Positions 26,632 through 35,635 of a DNA stretch of 64,000 nucleotides are shown here, one piece after another. Within the stretch, counting starts at the first letter, position 1. Each line of letters starts with the position of its first letter. The notes below the pieces were generated by a model. That model did no database searches and was not told the DNA's origin. It saw nothing but the letters and a program-made list of their open reading frames with translations. The DNA is from Paractinoplanes pyxinae. GTDB taxonomy: Bacteria; Actinomycetota; Actinomycetes; Mycobacteriales; Micromonosporaceae. The position numbers were made by a program, and so were the translations under genes. Location: contig NZ_JAPNTZ010000008.1 in assembly GCF_026626335.1 (NCBI RefSeq), positions 372,001 through 436,000 on the forward strand, in the 5' to 3' direction.

Positions 26632-27552
26632 TCAGACGACGGCGGGGTCGACCACCAGCGTTCCCGCGCCGGCGTCGAGGCGGGCCGGGACGCCCAGGCC
26701 GACGGCGATCTGCTCGGGGCCGTGGCCCAGCGAGAGGCCGCCCAGCACCGGCACGCCCAGGCCGGTCAGCTGCTCGTGCAGGACGTCGAGGATCGGCGGG
26801 TAGTGCGGCTTGGTGTCGACGCAGTTCGTGAACTGGCCCACGGCCACGCCGCGGACGCCGTTGAACCAACCTGCGCGGCGAAGGTGGACGAGCATGCGGT
26901 CGACGCGGTAGGGCTCCTCCTCGACGTCCTCGAGCAGCAGGATCGCGCCGGTCAGGTCCAGGGCGTGCGGGGTGCCGATGGTGCTCGCCAGCATGGCCAG
27001 GTTGCCGCCGAGCAGCGTTCCCGTGGCCGAGCCGTTGACGCGTACGGCGTACGTGGGTTCGTCTCTTGTCGCCGTGACCGTGACCGGTTCGCTCAGGGTG
27101 ACCGCCCGCCGGGCCGCCCGCACGGTCAGCGACGCGGGCCCGCGCTCGAACTGACCGGCCGTCGGCCCGTGGACGGTCGCCAGCCCGGCCTCGCGCCACA
27201 TCGCCGCGTGCAGGGCGGTGACGTCCGAAAACCCCATCACGACCTTGGGGTCGGCCCGCACGGCCGCGAAGTCGACGCCGTCCACGATGCGCTGCATGCC
27301 GTAGCCGCCGCGCAGACAGAACACCGCCCGCACTTCCGGGACCCGCAATGCGTCGTTGAGGTCGGCCAGCCGTTCGTCATCGGTGCCGGCGAAGAACGCA
27401 TGCCGCCCGCCCGCGTGCTTGCCCAGGCGGACGCGCAGCCCCCACCCCTCGAGCGCCGCCACGGTAGCCGCCACGCGCCTCGCCTCGCTGGCCCCCGACG
27501 GCGACACCAGCGCCACGAGGTCCCCGTCGCCCAACCGCCGTGCCCTGATCAC
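26632..27552 (-). CDS. Peptidase S66 (LD-carboxypeptidase family)
   Basis: 306 residues from GTG 27550-27552; a TTG at 27570 is an alternative. Family markers: ALVSPSG near the N-terminus, CLRGGYGMQRI, the nucleophile Ser in MGFSDVTALH, GTLLGGNLAM, the catalytic Glu in LLLEDVEEEPYR, and the catalytic His in LGHGPEQIAVGLG. Members cleave the L,D bond of muramoyl-tetrapeptide in murein recycling, or hydrolyse peptide-nucleotide antibiotics (MccF type). No signal peptide, so cytosolic. Not linked to neighbours in an obvious operon. Confidence 0.88.
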   Translation of the reverse strand: MIRARRLGDGDLVALVSPSGASEARRVAATVAALEGWGLRVRLGKHAGGRHAFFAGTDDERLADLNDALRVPEVRAVFCLRGGYGMQRIVDGVDFAAVRADPKVVMGFSDVTALHAAMWREAGLATVHGPTAGQFERGPASLTVRAARRAVTLSEPVTVTATRDEPTYAVRVNGSATGTLLGGNLAMLASTIGTPHALDLTGAILLLEDVEEEPYRVDRMLVHLRRAGWFNGVRGVAVGQFTNCVDTKPHYPPILDVLHEQLTGLGVPVLGGLSLGHGPEQIAVGLGVPARLDAGAGTLVVDPAVV

Positions 27553-27732
27553 AATCCGCAGCCTACTCAAACCTCGACCGATCTCGTTGTCGTCGGGATG
27601 CGCCGGTGTGCGGGCCGCCCTCGGCCAAGATCAGGCTGAAGCCGCCGCCGCAGTCCGCCCAGACCGGCACAAAGAGCGATGACCGGTCAGTAGGCGTTGA
27701 CATCCGTCTATGCATACTGGACGGTCGGCTCC

Positions 27733-28815
27733 ATGGGGACCTCGATTCGCGCGCTGCTCGCGATCACGTTCGCCGCCGCTGCCGTCTCCGCCGCACTGGC
27801 CGGGCCGGCCGCCGGCGCGAACCCGCTCGCCGTTCCGCCTTCGACGCCGGCCCCACCACCTCCGCCGACGACGGGCCGGCCGCCATCGCCGCCGACCGAC
27901 TTCACCGTCAGCGGCGTCACCCCGACCTCGGTCACCCTGTCGTGGACCGCGTCGGATCCCGGCTCCAGCCCGGTCGACAGCTACGCCGTCAACTACACGC
28001 AGGCGTTCAACGACATCTACTGGTCGCAGCAGGTCGGCAACGTCACCACGGTCACCATCACGTCGAACATCCGCCCGATCAACCAGTACACGTTCTGGGT
28101 GCTGGCTCGCGGCACCGACGGCCGAATCTCAACGTCACCACCCGCGGTCACCGCCATGACTCCGGCCGGCACCACCGGCGACACCTCCCCGCCGACAGCC
28201 CCCACCGACCTGCGCCTCACCGGAACCACCCCTGACGGCTCCGCCCTGGCCTGGAACCCGGCGGCCGACGACACGGGCGTCACCGGCTACAACGTCTACT
28301 TCTTCGACGGCTGGTACTCGTCGACGCTGGTCGGCACCACCGCCGCCACCACGTTCGTAGCCCCGCCCGGCAGCAACGGCACCGGCTTGAGCGCCTACTA
28401 CGTGCGGGCCAAGGACGCCGCCGGCAACCTGTCGATCGCCTCCAACACCGTCCGGCCCGGCACCACCCCCACGCCCACGACGCCTCCCCCGGCTCGCACC
28501 TGCCGTGTCGCCTACGACATCACCTCAGAATGGCCCGGCGGCTTCGTAGCCGAGCTCACCATCACCAACACCGCCCCCACCGCCTTAGACGGCTGGACGC
28601 TGACCTTCCCCACCGCCGGCGACCAACGCGTCGCCTCCGCCTGGAACGCTACTTTCACCCAGACGGCCACCGACGTCACGCTGACCGCCGCCCGCTGGAA
28701 CACCCGAATCCCCACCGGCGCCAGCGTCACAGCCGGCCTCCTGGGCCGCTGGACCACCAGCAACGCCGCTCCGCCCTCGTTCACCCTCAACGGCGAACCG
28801 TGCGGCATCTCCTGA
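27733..28815 (+). CDS. Secreted protein with two FN3 domains and a CBM2 carbohydrate-binding module
   Basis: 360 residues from ATG 27733. The signal peptide ends near GPAAGA. A Pro-rich linker is followed by FN3 at ~55-145 (SPPTDFTVSGVTPTSVTLSW) and a second at ~155-245 (APTDLRLTGTTPDG). A Thr/Pro linker comes next, then a CBM2 of ~100 residues beginning CRVAYDITSEWPGGF and ending NGEPCG. The paired Cys and surface Trp residues of CBM2 are visible. No catalytic domain remains. CBM2 binds crystalline cellulose or chitin, so this is a substrate-adhesion protein or a non-catalytic helper (inference). Confidence 0.85.
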   Translation: MGTSIRALLAITFAAAAVSAALAGPAAGANPLAVPPSTPAPPPPPTTGRPPSPPTDFTVSGVTPTSVTLSWTASDPGSSPVDSYAVNYTQAFNDIYWSQQVGNVTTVTITSNIRPINQYTFWVLARGTDGRISTSPPAVTAMTPAGTTGDTSPPTAPTDLRLTGTTPDGSALAWNPAADDTGVTGYNVYFFDGWYSSTLVGTTAATTFVAPPGSNGTGLSAYYVRAKDAAGNLSIASNTVRPGTTPTPTTPPPARTCRVAYDITSEWPGGFVAELTITNTAPTALDGWTLTFPTAGDQRVASAWNATFTQTATDVTLTAARWNTRIPTGASVTAGLLGRWTTSNAAPPSFTLNGEPCGIS

Positions 28816-28854
28816 TCCGCGGTGATCGCAGATCGCGTATGCGGCAGTTCGGAA

Positions 28855-29451
28855 CTACCAGCCGAAGGCGCCGCCCCCGATGAGGATGAGCAGGCCGAGG
28901 CCGATCAGGACGACGGGCAGCAGAATATGCCCCCAGCGGCTCAGCGCCTTGGCGATGACCGGCCGGGTGGCGAAGAACCGGCCGGCGGCAACCCAGACCG
29001 CGACCAGAAGCAGGAACACAACCACGTAGATGCTCGTGCCGCCGGCACCGGCGGTGGCGAGCACCGGGACGTAGACCCCGATGTTGTCGCCGCCGTTGGC
29101 GAAGGTCACGGCGGCCACGGCGAGCATTCCGGGCGGGCGATCGGTCGACGAGGCCTCGTCATCATCGTCGTCGCGGTTCCGCCACGCTTGGACGGCGGCC
29201 TTGATGCCCAGACCCAGCGGCAGCAGGCCGAGGTAAGGCACGACCTCGTCGGGCAGGAACGTGGCGCCAAAGGCGGCCGCCACGGCGACGACCAGGATGC
29301 CGGCGAAACCCAGATACTGGCCGGCCAAGATGTTCCGGGTCGTGTTCCGATGACCCGCCCCCTGGGCGAAGAACAGGGCCAGAACCACGATGTCGTCGAC
29401 GTTGGTGACCGCGAACAGGCCCACGGCCTGCCCGATGACGGCGACGTTCAA
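28855..29451 (-). CDS. CadD-family cadmium resistance transporter
   Basis: 198 residues. TTG start at 29449-29451 overlaps the stop of the MarR gene (TTGA), so it is translationally coupled; no ATG or GTG is available near. It opens with the LysE/CadD-type pattern VTNVDDIVVLALFF. It has ILAGQYLGF, then LGLLPLGLGIKAA, a charged acidic loop (RNRDDDDDEASS) and NGGDNIGVYVPV, with ~5-6 hydrophobic helices. Cd2+ efflux is the known role of characterised members; specificity here is untested. Ends 39 bp from the convergent CBM2 gene. Confidence 0.85.
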   Translation of the reverse strand: MNVAVIGQAVGLFAVTNVDDIVVLALFFAQGAGHRNTTRNILAGQYLGFAGILVVAVAAAFGATFLPDEVVPYLGLLPLGLGIKAAVQAWRNRDDDDDEASSTDRPPGMLAVAAVTFANGGDNIGVYVPVLATAGAGGTSIYVVVFLLLVAVWVAAGRFFATRPVIAKALSRWGHILLPVVLIGLGLLILIGGGAFGW

Positions 29452-29945
29452 GACTGCTGCCCTGCCTGCAGCACGAGCTTCCGGAGCAGGTCGGCCAGCG
29501 TCTGCCGCTCGCCGGGGGTGAGCGTGGCCAGCAGCGCCGCCTCGCCGCGGTTCTCGGTCGTGGCGTGCCGTTCGAACGCCCCGTTCCCGGCCTCGGTGAG
29601 CCGCACCCGCACCCGACGACGGTCGGCGCCCGGCTCGGCGTCGCGTTCGATCAGGCCGGCCTCCTCGAGCGGCCCCAGCCGCGCCGAGAGCGCGCCCCGC
29701 GTCAGCCCGAGCCGGTCCGCCAATTCCGACGGACTGGCCACATAGGGCGATCCACCCCGTCGCAAAGCCAGCAGAATCTTGAACTGCCCGTGCTCCAGCC
29801 CGCCCTGGACGAGAGCCGCGCGCCGCGCCTGGGTCAGATGCCGCCCGAGAACCGCCAGCCGCACCATGATCGCCTCCTGCACGGGATCCATCCACGGCAA
29901 CTCGTCGCCCCAGACCGCCACCAACTCGTCCGCGCTGTCCCGCAC
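29448..29945 (-). CDS. MarR-family transcriptional regulator
   Basis: 165 residues from GTG 29945. A winged helix-turn-helix is visible: GQFKILLALRRGG, SELADRLGLTRGALSARLGPLEEAGLIERDAEP (split in recognition and wing), RVRVRLTEAG. Long C-terminal helix for dimerisation. It is coupled to the CadD transporter and reads away from the gene at 30008, so it probably controls the transporter and perhaps the shared intergenic region. Confidence 0.85.
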   Translation of the reverse strand: MRDSADELVAVWGDELPWMDPVQEAIMVRLAVLGRHLTQARRAALVQGGLEHGQFKILLALRRGGSPYVASPSELADRLGLTRGALSARLGPLEEAGLIERDAEPGADRRRVRVRLTEAGNGAFERHATTENRGEAALLATLTPGERQTLADLLRKLVLQAGQQS

Positions 29946-29962
29946 GTTCCCGCCCCCGCGAC

Positions 29963-29986
29963 ATAGTTTTCTTGTGGATAGTTTTT
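29963..29986. promoter_or_regulatory. AT-rich direct repeat, candidate MarR site
   Basis: In the 62-bp gap between the divergent MarR and 30008 genes, ATAGTTTT occurs twice, 15 bases apart start-to-start, in an unusually AT-rich patch. Its position suits an operator or promoter for both genes. No clean dyad is seen. Confidence 0.35.
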
Positions 29987-30007
29987 CGGATTACTACCGT
30001 CCCGGGC

Positions 30008-30787
30008 ATGACGCTACTCGATGAGATCTGCGGGGCGGCCCTCGATCTGGCTCGGGCCGGCCGGTGGGAACGAGCCTTGACTCTGCTGGACGTCGCCGAC
30101 TCGGATGACCCCCGCTTCGCGTTGGCGGCGGCCGAGATTGCGGTGGACCACGACATGCGGACCGGCGGCAACGAAGCGGCCACACGGCTCGCCACGGCCG
30201 AGCGTCTGTGCGGCCCGGCGTGGGATGTGCAGTTCCTGCGCCTGCGTATCGACTACTTCGGCCAGCTGTTCGCCGACGGCCGGTTCTCCTTCGGGCCTGA
30301 CGGCAAGGACCCGGCTGTCCTGGATGCTCTGCACCAGCGCGCCGGGAAGCTGGCGGCCGACGCGCCCGACTCGGTACGCGAGGGCTGGGCGCACATGTAC
30401 CACGGCCTCATCCTCGACAATCTGTTCGCCGATCGGGCCGCCGCGCCCGCGCACTATGCGATCGCCCTGCGCGCCGGCGAGGGCGGTGGCGACGTTCCGC
30501 TGACCTGGGAGGCGTTGCGGCACCTGGGCGACCACGACCGCGACGAGGGCCACCTGGACAGCGCCCGCGAACGCTGGCAGCGAGCCACGGCTCTGGCCGC
30601 CGCCTCGGGAGCAACACCGGCCACCCTGGCCCAGCAGATGCTGCTGGCCGTGCTGGCCCGCGACACCGGCGACGAGGCCGGCGCCGTCGCCCTGGCTCGT
30701 GAGATCTCCCGATGGTCGGCCGCGATCGGGGCCGTGCGCCAGCACCAGCAAGCCGAAGCCTTCCTGGCGAACGAGATCGTGGCCTGA
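30008..30787 (+). CDS. TPR-like helical-repeat protein of unknown role
   Basis: 259 residues from ATG 30008. All helical, Ala/Leu-rich, with tetratricopeptide-like periodicity: ARAGRWERALTLLDVAD, PDSVREGWAHMYHG, AHYAIALRAGEGG and ALRHLGDHDRDEG, with later SARERWQRATALAAA. No signal peptide, membrane helix or catalytic motif. Similar proteins in actinomycetes are annotated only as hypothetical. Confidence 0.6.
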   Translation: MTLLDEICGAALDLARAGRWERALTLLDVADSDDPRFALAAAEIAVDHDMRTGGNEAATRLATAERLCGPAWDVQFLRLRIDYFGQLFADGRFSFGPDGKDPAVLDALHQRAGKLAADAPDSVREGWAHMYHGLILDNLFADRAAAPAHYAIALRAGEGGGDVPLTWEALRHLGDHDRDEGHLDSARERWQRATALAAASGATPATLAQQMLLAVLARDTGDEAGAVALAREISRWSAAIGAVRQHQQAEAFLANEIVA

Positions 30788-30796
30788 CGGCAGGCG

Positions 30797-31192
30797 TCAG
30801 CACGTCAGCTGGGCGATGTGCCGGGCCGCGGCTTCCGGATGGCCGTGATACTGGGCGGGCGTGTTCTGGAAGAGGACGATCATCCACCGGCCGCCCTGCC
30901 GCTCAGCCACCACGGTCTGGACGGTGTTGAGGGCCGGGCTCAACTCCTCAGCCCCGGGCGGGATCATCCCCGCGATCGCATGAACCAGCCAAGCTGACTC
31001 GCCCACCGCGCGCGTGCCCACGACCTTGCCGACGTAGGCCGCCGTCGGGTGGTCGGTGAAGATGGGCCGTAGGTGGTCCGGGACGGCGCTGCCCTCGACC
31101 TGGCTGCCGTCGAAGCCGATCAGCAGGCCGTCCGGCGCGAACAGGGCGCCGAAGCGGTCGGCGTCCCGGTCGTTCCAGGCTCGCGATGGGGC
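30797..31192 (-). pseudogene. SgcJ/EcaC-family protein remnant lacking its start
   Basis: The frame carries a near-complete SgcJ/NTF2-like domain: RAWNDRDADRFGALFAPDG, GFDGSQVEG, then IFTDHPTAAYVGKV and later IPPGAEELSPALNTVQTVV, WMIVLFQNTPAQYHGHPE. Upstream of RAW an in-frame TGA occurs at 31193-31195. No ATG or GTG is available before the mid-domain GTG at 31021. About 15-25 N-terminal residues normally seen in this family are missing. The break coincides with a perfect 22-bp palindrome. I judge it truncated; a start at the mid-domain GTG would give only 74 residues. Confidence 0.65.
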
Positions 31193-31207
31193 TCACGTGA
31201 GCCCCAT
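31186..31207. terminator. Perfect 22-bp palindrome after the diguanylate cyclase gene
   Basis: ATGGGGCTCAC followed immediately by its exact reverse complement. It starts 9 bp after the cyclase stop, so its RNA could form a terminator stem for that gene. There is no T-tract, common in actinomycetes. It also coincides with the broken 5' end of the SgcJ remnant. Confidence 0.55.
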
Positions 31208-31216
31208 GGTGCCGTC

Positions 31217-32740
31217 CTACAACAGGGCGGCCGGGTTGTAGCACTTCCAGCTGCCCTTGCCGGCGTGCTTGGCCGCGTACATGGCCAGGTCGGCGCTGCG
31301 CAGCAGGCTGCCGGCGTCGTCGCCCGGTTCGGCGCTCGCGATGCCGATGCTCGCATTCGCGCGCACCACCGTGTCCTCGTACGGGATGGGCGAAGCCAGC
31401 TCGAGAAGGATGCGGTCGGCAGTCTGCGAAGCGCCCGCCGTGCCGCAGTCGCGGAGCAGCACGGCAAACTCGTCGCCGCCCAGGCGCGCCACCAGATCGC
31501 CCGTACGCACGGAAACGCGCAACCGGTCCGCCACGCCGGCCAGCAACGCGTCGCCGGCCGCGTGCCCCAGCGTGTCGTTGACCGCCTTGAAACCGTCGAG
31601 GTCAATGATCATGACCGTGGTCAGGCCCGAGCCGGTAGGTGTGGCGAGTGCGGCCGCCACCTCCTCGTGGAAGCAGGTGCGGTTGGCCAGGCCAGTCAAG
31701 CCGTCGGACTGGGCCTGGTGCCGCAGCCGCGCCTCGTGCTCGCGCAGGTCGGCCAGGGTGGCGTCGAGCTGGTCGATGAGCCGCCGGTTGTCGTGGAAGG
31801 CGGCCAGCTGCCGGCACACCACCAGCGCGAAGATGAGGCCGAGCCCGGTAACGGCGCCCCACAGGCGGGCGTGCGGCCCCTCGGGGATGACCGTGAGCAC
31901 CGCAGTAAAAGCGACGGCAATTGACCCGTACGGCAGAAGGCTGTACGACTTTTGCCGGCGCGCACCGAAGGCGGCCTTCTCGTCGAAGCGAGCGAGCAAC
32001 TCCTGCAGGCGCGGCCCCATGGCGATCAGCAGCGACGGCAGGAACCGGATGGCGTACACGTGGGCGGGCATCGGCCCGTCGGCGCCCGGCGACACGAAGA
32101 CACCGATCGCGTTGACGACGGCCGACGCCAGCAGCGGAACGGCTACCGCTTTGTGCATGGGCGCGTTGCCGCTGAGCACCAGCTTTACCGCCGCGAAGCC
32201 CGAGGTGAGGATGACCGCGCCGGTCACCATCGTGTTCAGGACGTCGTCCGGCCCCACCGCGAAGCACCAGGCCACCACGGCCCCGCCGACCAGCACGGTC
32301 GCCGAGTCGAGCCAGAAGGCCACCTGCTCACGCCGGGTCCGCCCGGGCATCGGGTGGGCCAGCATGGCGATGATGAGGGCGGCCACGGCGACCGTGAAGC
32401 AGATGGTCTGCACCGGCCCGCCCGCGGTCGACCACTGGTTCTGGCCGGCCAGGGCGGTGACGAGCTGGACGGTGTCGCCCACCGCCACCAGCGCGCCGAC
32501 GAAGGTCATGACGAGCCAGAAGCGCCGCAACGCGCCGGTCGCCCGCCGGGCCACCTGCCACGACGACAGGGCGAGGAGCGCGTCGAGCGGCGGCTGGAAG
32601 AACCAGAACGCCTGCACCTGCGCGTTGGACCGCCCGGAGAGGGCGAACAGCGCGACGCACCCGGCCAGCGTCCACAGCACGGCCCCGATCATGACGGGGT
32701 CGCGCCGCGCGGTCCGCAGGACCGACCTGTGCTGGCTCAC
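31217..32740 (-). CDS. Membrane diguanylate cyclase (GGDEF)
   Basis: 507 residues from GTG 32740; ribosome site is weak, and ATG 32692 is an alternative. The N-terminal ~330 residues contain about eight to nine hydrophobic helices of an uncharacterised sensory type. A coiled linker (NRRLIDQLDATLADLREHE) leads to the GGDEF domain. It has DGLTGLANR, IDLDGFKAVNDTLGHAAGD and an intact active site ARLGGDEFAVLL. The product-inhibition I-site is also present: RTGD five residues before GGDEF. It should synthesise cyclic di-GMP with feedback control. Confidence 0.88.
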   Translation of the reverse strand: MSQHRSVLRTARRDPVMIGAVLWTLAGCVALFALSGRSNAQVQAFWFFQPPLDALLALSSWQVARRATGALRRFWLVMTFVGALVAVGDTVQLVTALAGQNQWSTAGGPVQTICFTVAVAALIIAMLAHPMPGRTRREQVAFWLDSATVLVGGAVVAWCFAVGPDDVLNTMVTGAVILTSGFAAVKLVLSGNAPMHKAVAVPLLASAVVNAIGVFVSPGADGPMPAHVYAIRFLPSLLIAMGPRLQELLARFDEKAAFGARRQKSYSLLPYGSIAVAFTAVLTVIPEGPHARLWGAVTGLGLIFALVVCRQLAAFHDNRRLIDQLDATLADLREHEARLRHQAQSDGLTGLANRTCFHEEVAAALATPTGSGLTTVMIIDLDGFKAVNDTLGHAAGDALLAGVADRLRVSVRTGDLVARLGGDEFAVLLRDCGTAGASQTADRILLELASPIPYEDTVVRANASIGIASAEPGDDAGSLLRSADLAMYAAKHAGKGSWKCYNPAALL

Positions 32741-33025
32741 GAGGAGGCTATCGGCATCGCGGCGGCGGCCCTGAGGGTAATGGTCACCTCCGTGCCGTGC
32801 GGCGTGCCCGTGCGGCGTGGCGACCGGTGGCGGAGAGCGCGCCGCCACCGGTCAGATCCTGTACGCCCCGTAGCTCACCCGGAGTGCGGTGGCGACGCGC
32901 CCGCCGGCACTGCCTCACCATCGAGGCGTCCTGATCGTCATCGACGATGCCGCGTTGGATGAAGCCTCAAGTAAACGAGTTTAAGAGGTCACCGAGAAAT
33001 CGTCGATCGAGGATCATCCCTTTCC

Positions 33026-33874
33026 ATGACCGACTTCGAGATGCCGGCCAACCTGGTGACGACCATCGGCCGGCACAAGCCGTTCGATCAATGGCTGTCC
33101 GAGCTGCCGGGAATCGTCACCGAACTCTGCGAGCGGTGGGACATCGAGGTCGAGCGCCCGTACCAGCCCGGCGGCTCGGCGTCCTGGGTGGCGCCGACGC
33201 GGGACGGCCCGGTGCTCAAGGTCGGCTGGAAGCACTACGAGGCCCGCGACGAGGCGGCCGGCCTGCGAGCCTGGAACGGCCAGGGCACCGTACGCGTGTA
33301 TCGCGACGAACATTTCGGCCAGACCGACGCGCTGCTGTTGGAAGCCTGCCGCCCCGGCACCACATTGACCGCGTCCTTGCCGCCGGCCGACCGCGACGAG
33401 GTGATCGCGAAGCTGCTGCCCCGGCTGTGGATCACTCCCCCGTCCGGCAGCGACTTCCGCCCGTTGCAGTCAATGGTCGACGCCTGGGCCAAAAGCGTGC
33501 GGCCCGAGAAGCTGCCCGATTCCGGCCTGGCCCGCACCGGCCTGGAGTTGTGGCTGAGCCTGCCGAGCACCGCCGACCGCAACGTGCTGCTGTGCACCGA
33601 CCTGCACCCCGACAACGTCCTGCGAGCCGAACGCGAGCCCTGGCTGATCGTCGACCCCAAGCCCTACGCGGGCGACCCGGCCTACGACCCCATCCAGCAC
33701 ATGCTCAACTTCCCCGACCGCCTGGCCACCGACCCAGCCGCCTTCGCCGACCGCATGGCCACCCTGCTGGCCCTGGACCCAGACCGCGTACGGCTGTGGT
33801 TGTTCGCCCGCTGCGTCATAGAAGCCGAACGCGAACCCACCCTCTGGACCACCGCCGTCCGTCTGAAGCCGTAA
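33026..33874 (+). CDS. APH(6)-like aminoglycoside/hydroxyurea phosphotransferase
   Basis: 282 residues. The kinase C-lobe motifs are present: catalytic loop LLCTDLHPDNVL (family norm HGDLHxxN; the first His is replaced by Cys) and metal-binding LIVDPKPYAGDPAYD. The N-lobe has ASWVAPTRDGPVLKVGWKHYEA with the ATP Lys in VLKV. This resembles the streptomycin 6-phosphotransferase/hydroxyurea kinase family. It may inactivate an aminoglycoside or phosphorylate another hydroxylated molecule. Solitary gene, converging on the TetR gene across a hairpin. Confidence 0.8.
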   Translation: MTDFEMPANLVTTIGRHKPFDQWLSELPGIVTELCERWDIEVERPYQPGGSASWVAPTRDGPVLKVGWKHYEARDEAAGLRAWNGQGTVRVYRDEHFGQTDALLLEACRPGTTLTASLPPADRDEVIAKLLPRLWITPPSGSDFRPLQSMVDAWAKSVRPEKLPDSGLARTGLELWLSLPSTADRNVLLCTDLHPDNVLRAEREPWLIVDPKPYAGDPAYDPIQHMLNFPDRLATDPAAFADRMATLLALDPDRVRLWLFARCVIEAEREPTLWTTAVRLKP

Positions 33875-33903
33875 CCCGCACGACAGTGAGCGAACGGCCA
33901 AGA

Positions 33904-33922
33904 ACGCGCGACGGTCGCGCGT
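33904..33922. terminator. Hairpin between convergent APH and TetR genes
   Basis: ACGCGCGAC and its exact complement GTCGCGCGT are separated by one G (an 8-bp stem with 3-nt loop). It lies 30 bp after the phosphotransferase stop and touches the TetR stop, so it can terminate both transcripts. Confidence 0.6.
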
Positions 33923-34593
33923 CAGGGGACGAGGTGGGCCAGCGGGCGGATCACGCGAGCGGCGATGTCGGCCGGCCACGGGAAGCCGGGGACGACTGAT
34001 CGCTGGTGGGCCAGGCCGTGCAGGCCGAGCCACAGAGCCACGGCGTCGGCGAACGTGTTCGTGCTGGACGACTGGCCACTCTGAACGCACGCGTCCAGGC
34101 TTTCGACGATCACCTGGAGGGCGTCGCGCCCCAGGCCGGTCGCCTCCTCGACGGTGAGCGTTCCGTCGGCGACCGCGCGGGCGCCGTCGAACACGCCGCC
34201 GAACATGATGCGGTAGCGCTCGGGGTGGGTCACGGCAAAGTCCAAGTACGCGTTGCAGACGCTGATCAGGCGGTCCTCGGCGTCCACCCCTTGGGCCGCC
34301 TGCAGGCGGTCGGTGAGTTCGGCGAAGGCGGCCCTGGTGAGGGCGAACAGGATGGCGTCCCGGTCGGCGAAGTGCGGATAGATCGACGGGGCCGAGATGC
34401 CGACCCGCCGGGCCACCGCCCGCAGCGTGACGGCCTGCCCGTCGCCCGTCTCGTCGAGAATCGCCGCCGCCCCCGCAAGGATGTCGTCACGCAGGCGCGC
34501 ACCCTCCCCCCGCCGATTGCGGGCGCGAGTACCAGCACCAGAGCCGGCATGAGGACTGGCGCCAGGGCCGAGGCCGAAGCCGGAAGACATCAT
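33922..34593 (-). CDS. TetR-family transcriptional repressor
   Basis: 223 residues. The TetR helix-turn-helix is clear: RDDILAGAAAILDETG, then VTLRAVARRVGISAPSIYPHF and ADRDAILFALTRAAF. The C-terminal part resembles the WHG-type ligand domain (HPERYRIMFGGVFD). It lies 10 bp after the reductase gene in the same operon and probably represses it through the 32-bp palindrome upstream of that operon. Inducer unknown. Confidence 0.87.
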   Translation of the reverse strand: MMSSGFGLGPGASPHAGSGAGTRARNRRGEGARLRDDILAGAAAILDETGDGQAVTLRAVARRVGISAPSIYPHFADRDAILFALTRAAFAELTDRLQAAQGVDAEDRLISVCNAYLDFAVTHPERYRIMFGGVFDGARAVADGTLTVEEATGLGRDALQVIVESLDACVQSGQSSSTNTFADAVALWLGLHGLAHQRSVVPGFPWPADIAARVIRPLAHLVP

Positions 34594-34603
34594 TCCGCCG
34601 ACC

Positions 34604-35620
34604 TTACGCGGGGACCACGACGACCTTGCCGGGCACGGTTCGCGCCTCGGCCAAGGTCATGGCCTCGCTGATGCGGGACAGCGGCACCCGGGCGGCCACC
34701 TGCGCGGTGATCCGGCCCTCGGCGAGCAGCGACAGCACGGCGGTCAGATCTTTGCGCGTACGGGCCTGGAACTTCGCAAGGTCACGCCGGCCCGACCACA
34801 GGTCGTAGAACGACGCGCGCTTGCCGTTCGGCAAAGCGTTCCACACCGCCAGGCGGGCCAGCGTGGCCAGGAACGCCGGCACCATCGGCCCCTTCTCGTG
34901 GGCCGCGATCGAATAGCTGACCAGCGCGCCGCCCGGGGCCAGCAACCGCCAGGCGCGGCGCAGGTGTTCACCGCCCAGATTGTCGAAGGCCGCGTCGACC
35001 CCGCCCGGCGCCAGCTCGCGGATCCGGTCGGCCAACTGAGGGTCGGCGTGGTCGAGCGGGACGACGCCGAACGCTCGCAGGGCGTCGTGGTGCCGCGGGT
35101 TGGCCGTGCCGATCACCCGGATGCCGTCGAGCCGGGCCAGCTGGGCCAGGGTGACGCCGACCCCGCCGTTCGCGCCGTGCACGAGGATTGTCTGCCCGGG
35201 TTGAACGCGGGCCGTGCGGTGCAGCATCTGCCACGCGGTGACGCCGTTGACGACCAGCGTCTCAGCGTCGCCGGGGTCCAGGCCGTCGGGCACCGCGACC
35301 AGGTCGCCGGCCGGCAGCAGCACGTGCTGGGCCCAACCGCCGGTCTTGGTCATCGCGGCCACGCGCCGGCCGGCCAGTGCCGCGTGGACGCCGGCGCCGA
35401 CGCTGTGGACGACGCCGACCAGGTCGTACCCGGGCACGAACGGGAACTTCGGCTGGCCGGGGTATCGCCCCCGCCGCATGGCCTGCTCGGCGAACGACAC
35501 TCCGCTGGCCTCAACGGTGACCAGCACCTGGCCGGGTGCCGGCGGCGGCAGATCCCGCGTACGCAGCTGCAGCCCGCTGGGCTCGACGATGCCGGGCAGG
35601 ACAACTTCGGTGGTTTCCAT
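34604..35620 (-). CDS. Zinc-type/quinone oxidoreductase (medium-chain dehydrogenase)
   Basis: 338 residues from ATG 35618-35620. MDR features: the GroES-like N-terminal fold (EASGVSFAEQAMRRG, PFVPGYDLVGVV), NADP-binding HGANGGVGVTLAQLARL, and FDNLGGEHLRRAW. No zinc-binding Cys/His set is seen, which fits the NADPH:quinone reductase branch. Probably reduces a quinone or enone; the substrate is likely linked to the ligand of the co-transcribed TetR. Operon leads with a palindromic operator. Confidence 0.87.
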   Translation of the reverse strand: METTEVVLPGIVEPSGLQLRTRDLPPPAPGQVLVTVEASGVSFAEQAMRRGRYPGQPKFPFVPGYDLVGVVHSVGAGVHAALAGRRVAAMTKTGGWAQHVLLPAGDLVAVPDGLDPGDAETLVVNGVTAWQMLHRTARVQPGQTILVHGANGGVGVTLAQLARLDGIRVIGTANPRHHDALRAFGVVPLDHADPQLADRIRELAPGGVDAAFDNLGGEHLRRAWRLLAPGGALVSYSIAAHEKGPMVPAFLATLARLAVWNALPNGKRASFYDLWSGRRDLAKFQARTRKDLTAVLSLLAEGRITAQVAARVPLSRISEAMTLAEARTVPGKVVVVPA

Positions 35621-35635
35621 GGCGCAAGCTCCCTC

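Noticed and set aside
30797..31021. Intact 74-residue protein from the mid-domain GTG
   Set aside because: The family domain clearly continues upstream in frame to an in-frame stop, so the short form is a remnant.
32741..33025. tRNA or RNA gene between the cyclase and the kinase
   Set aside because: A GTAGCTCA-like string occurs near 32880 but no cloverleaf pairs or CCA end could be made.
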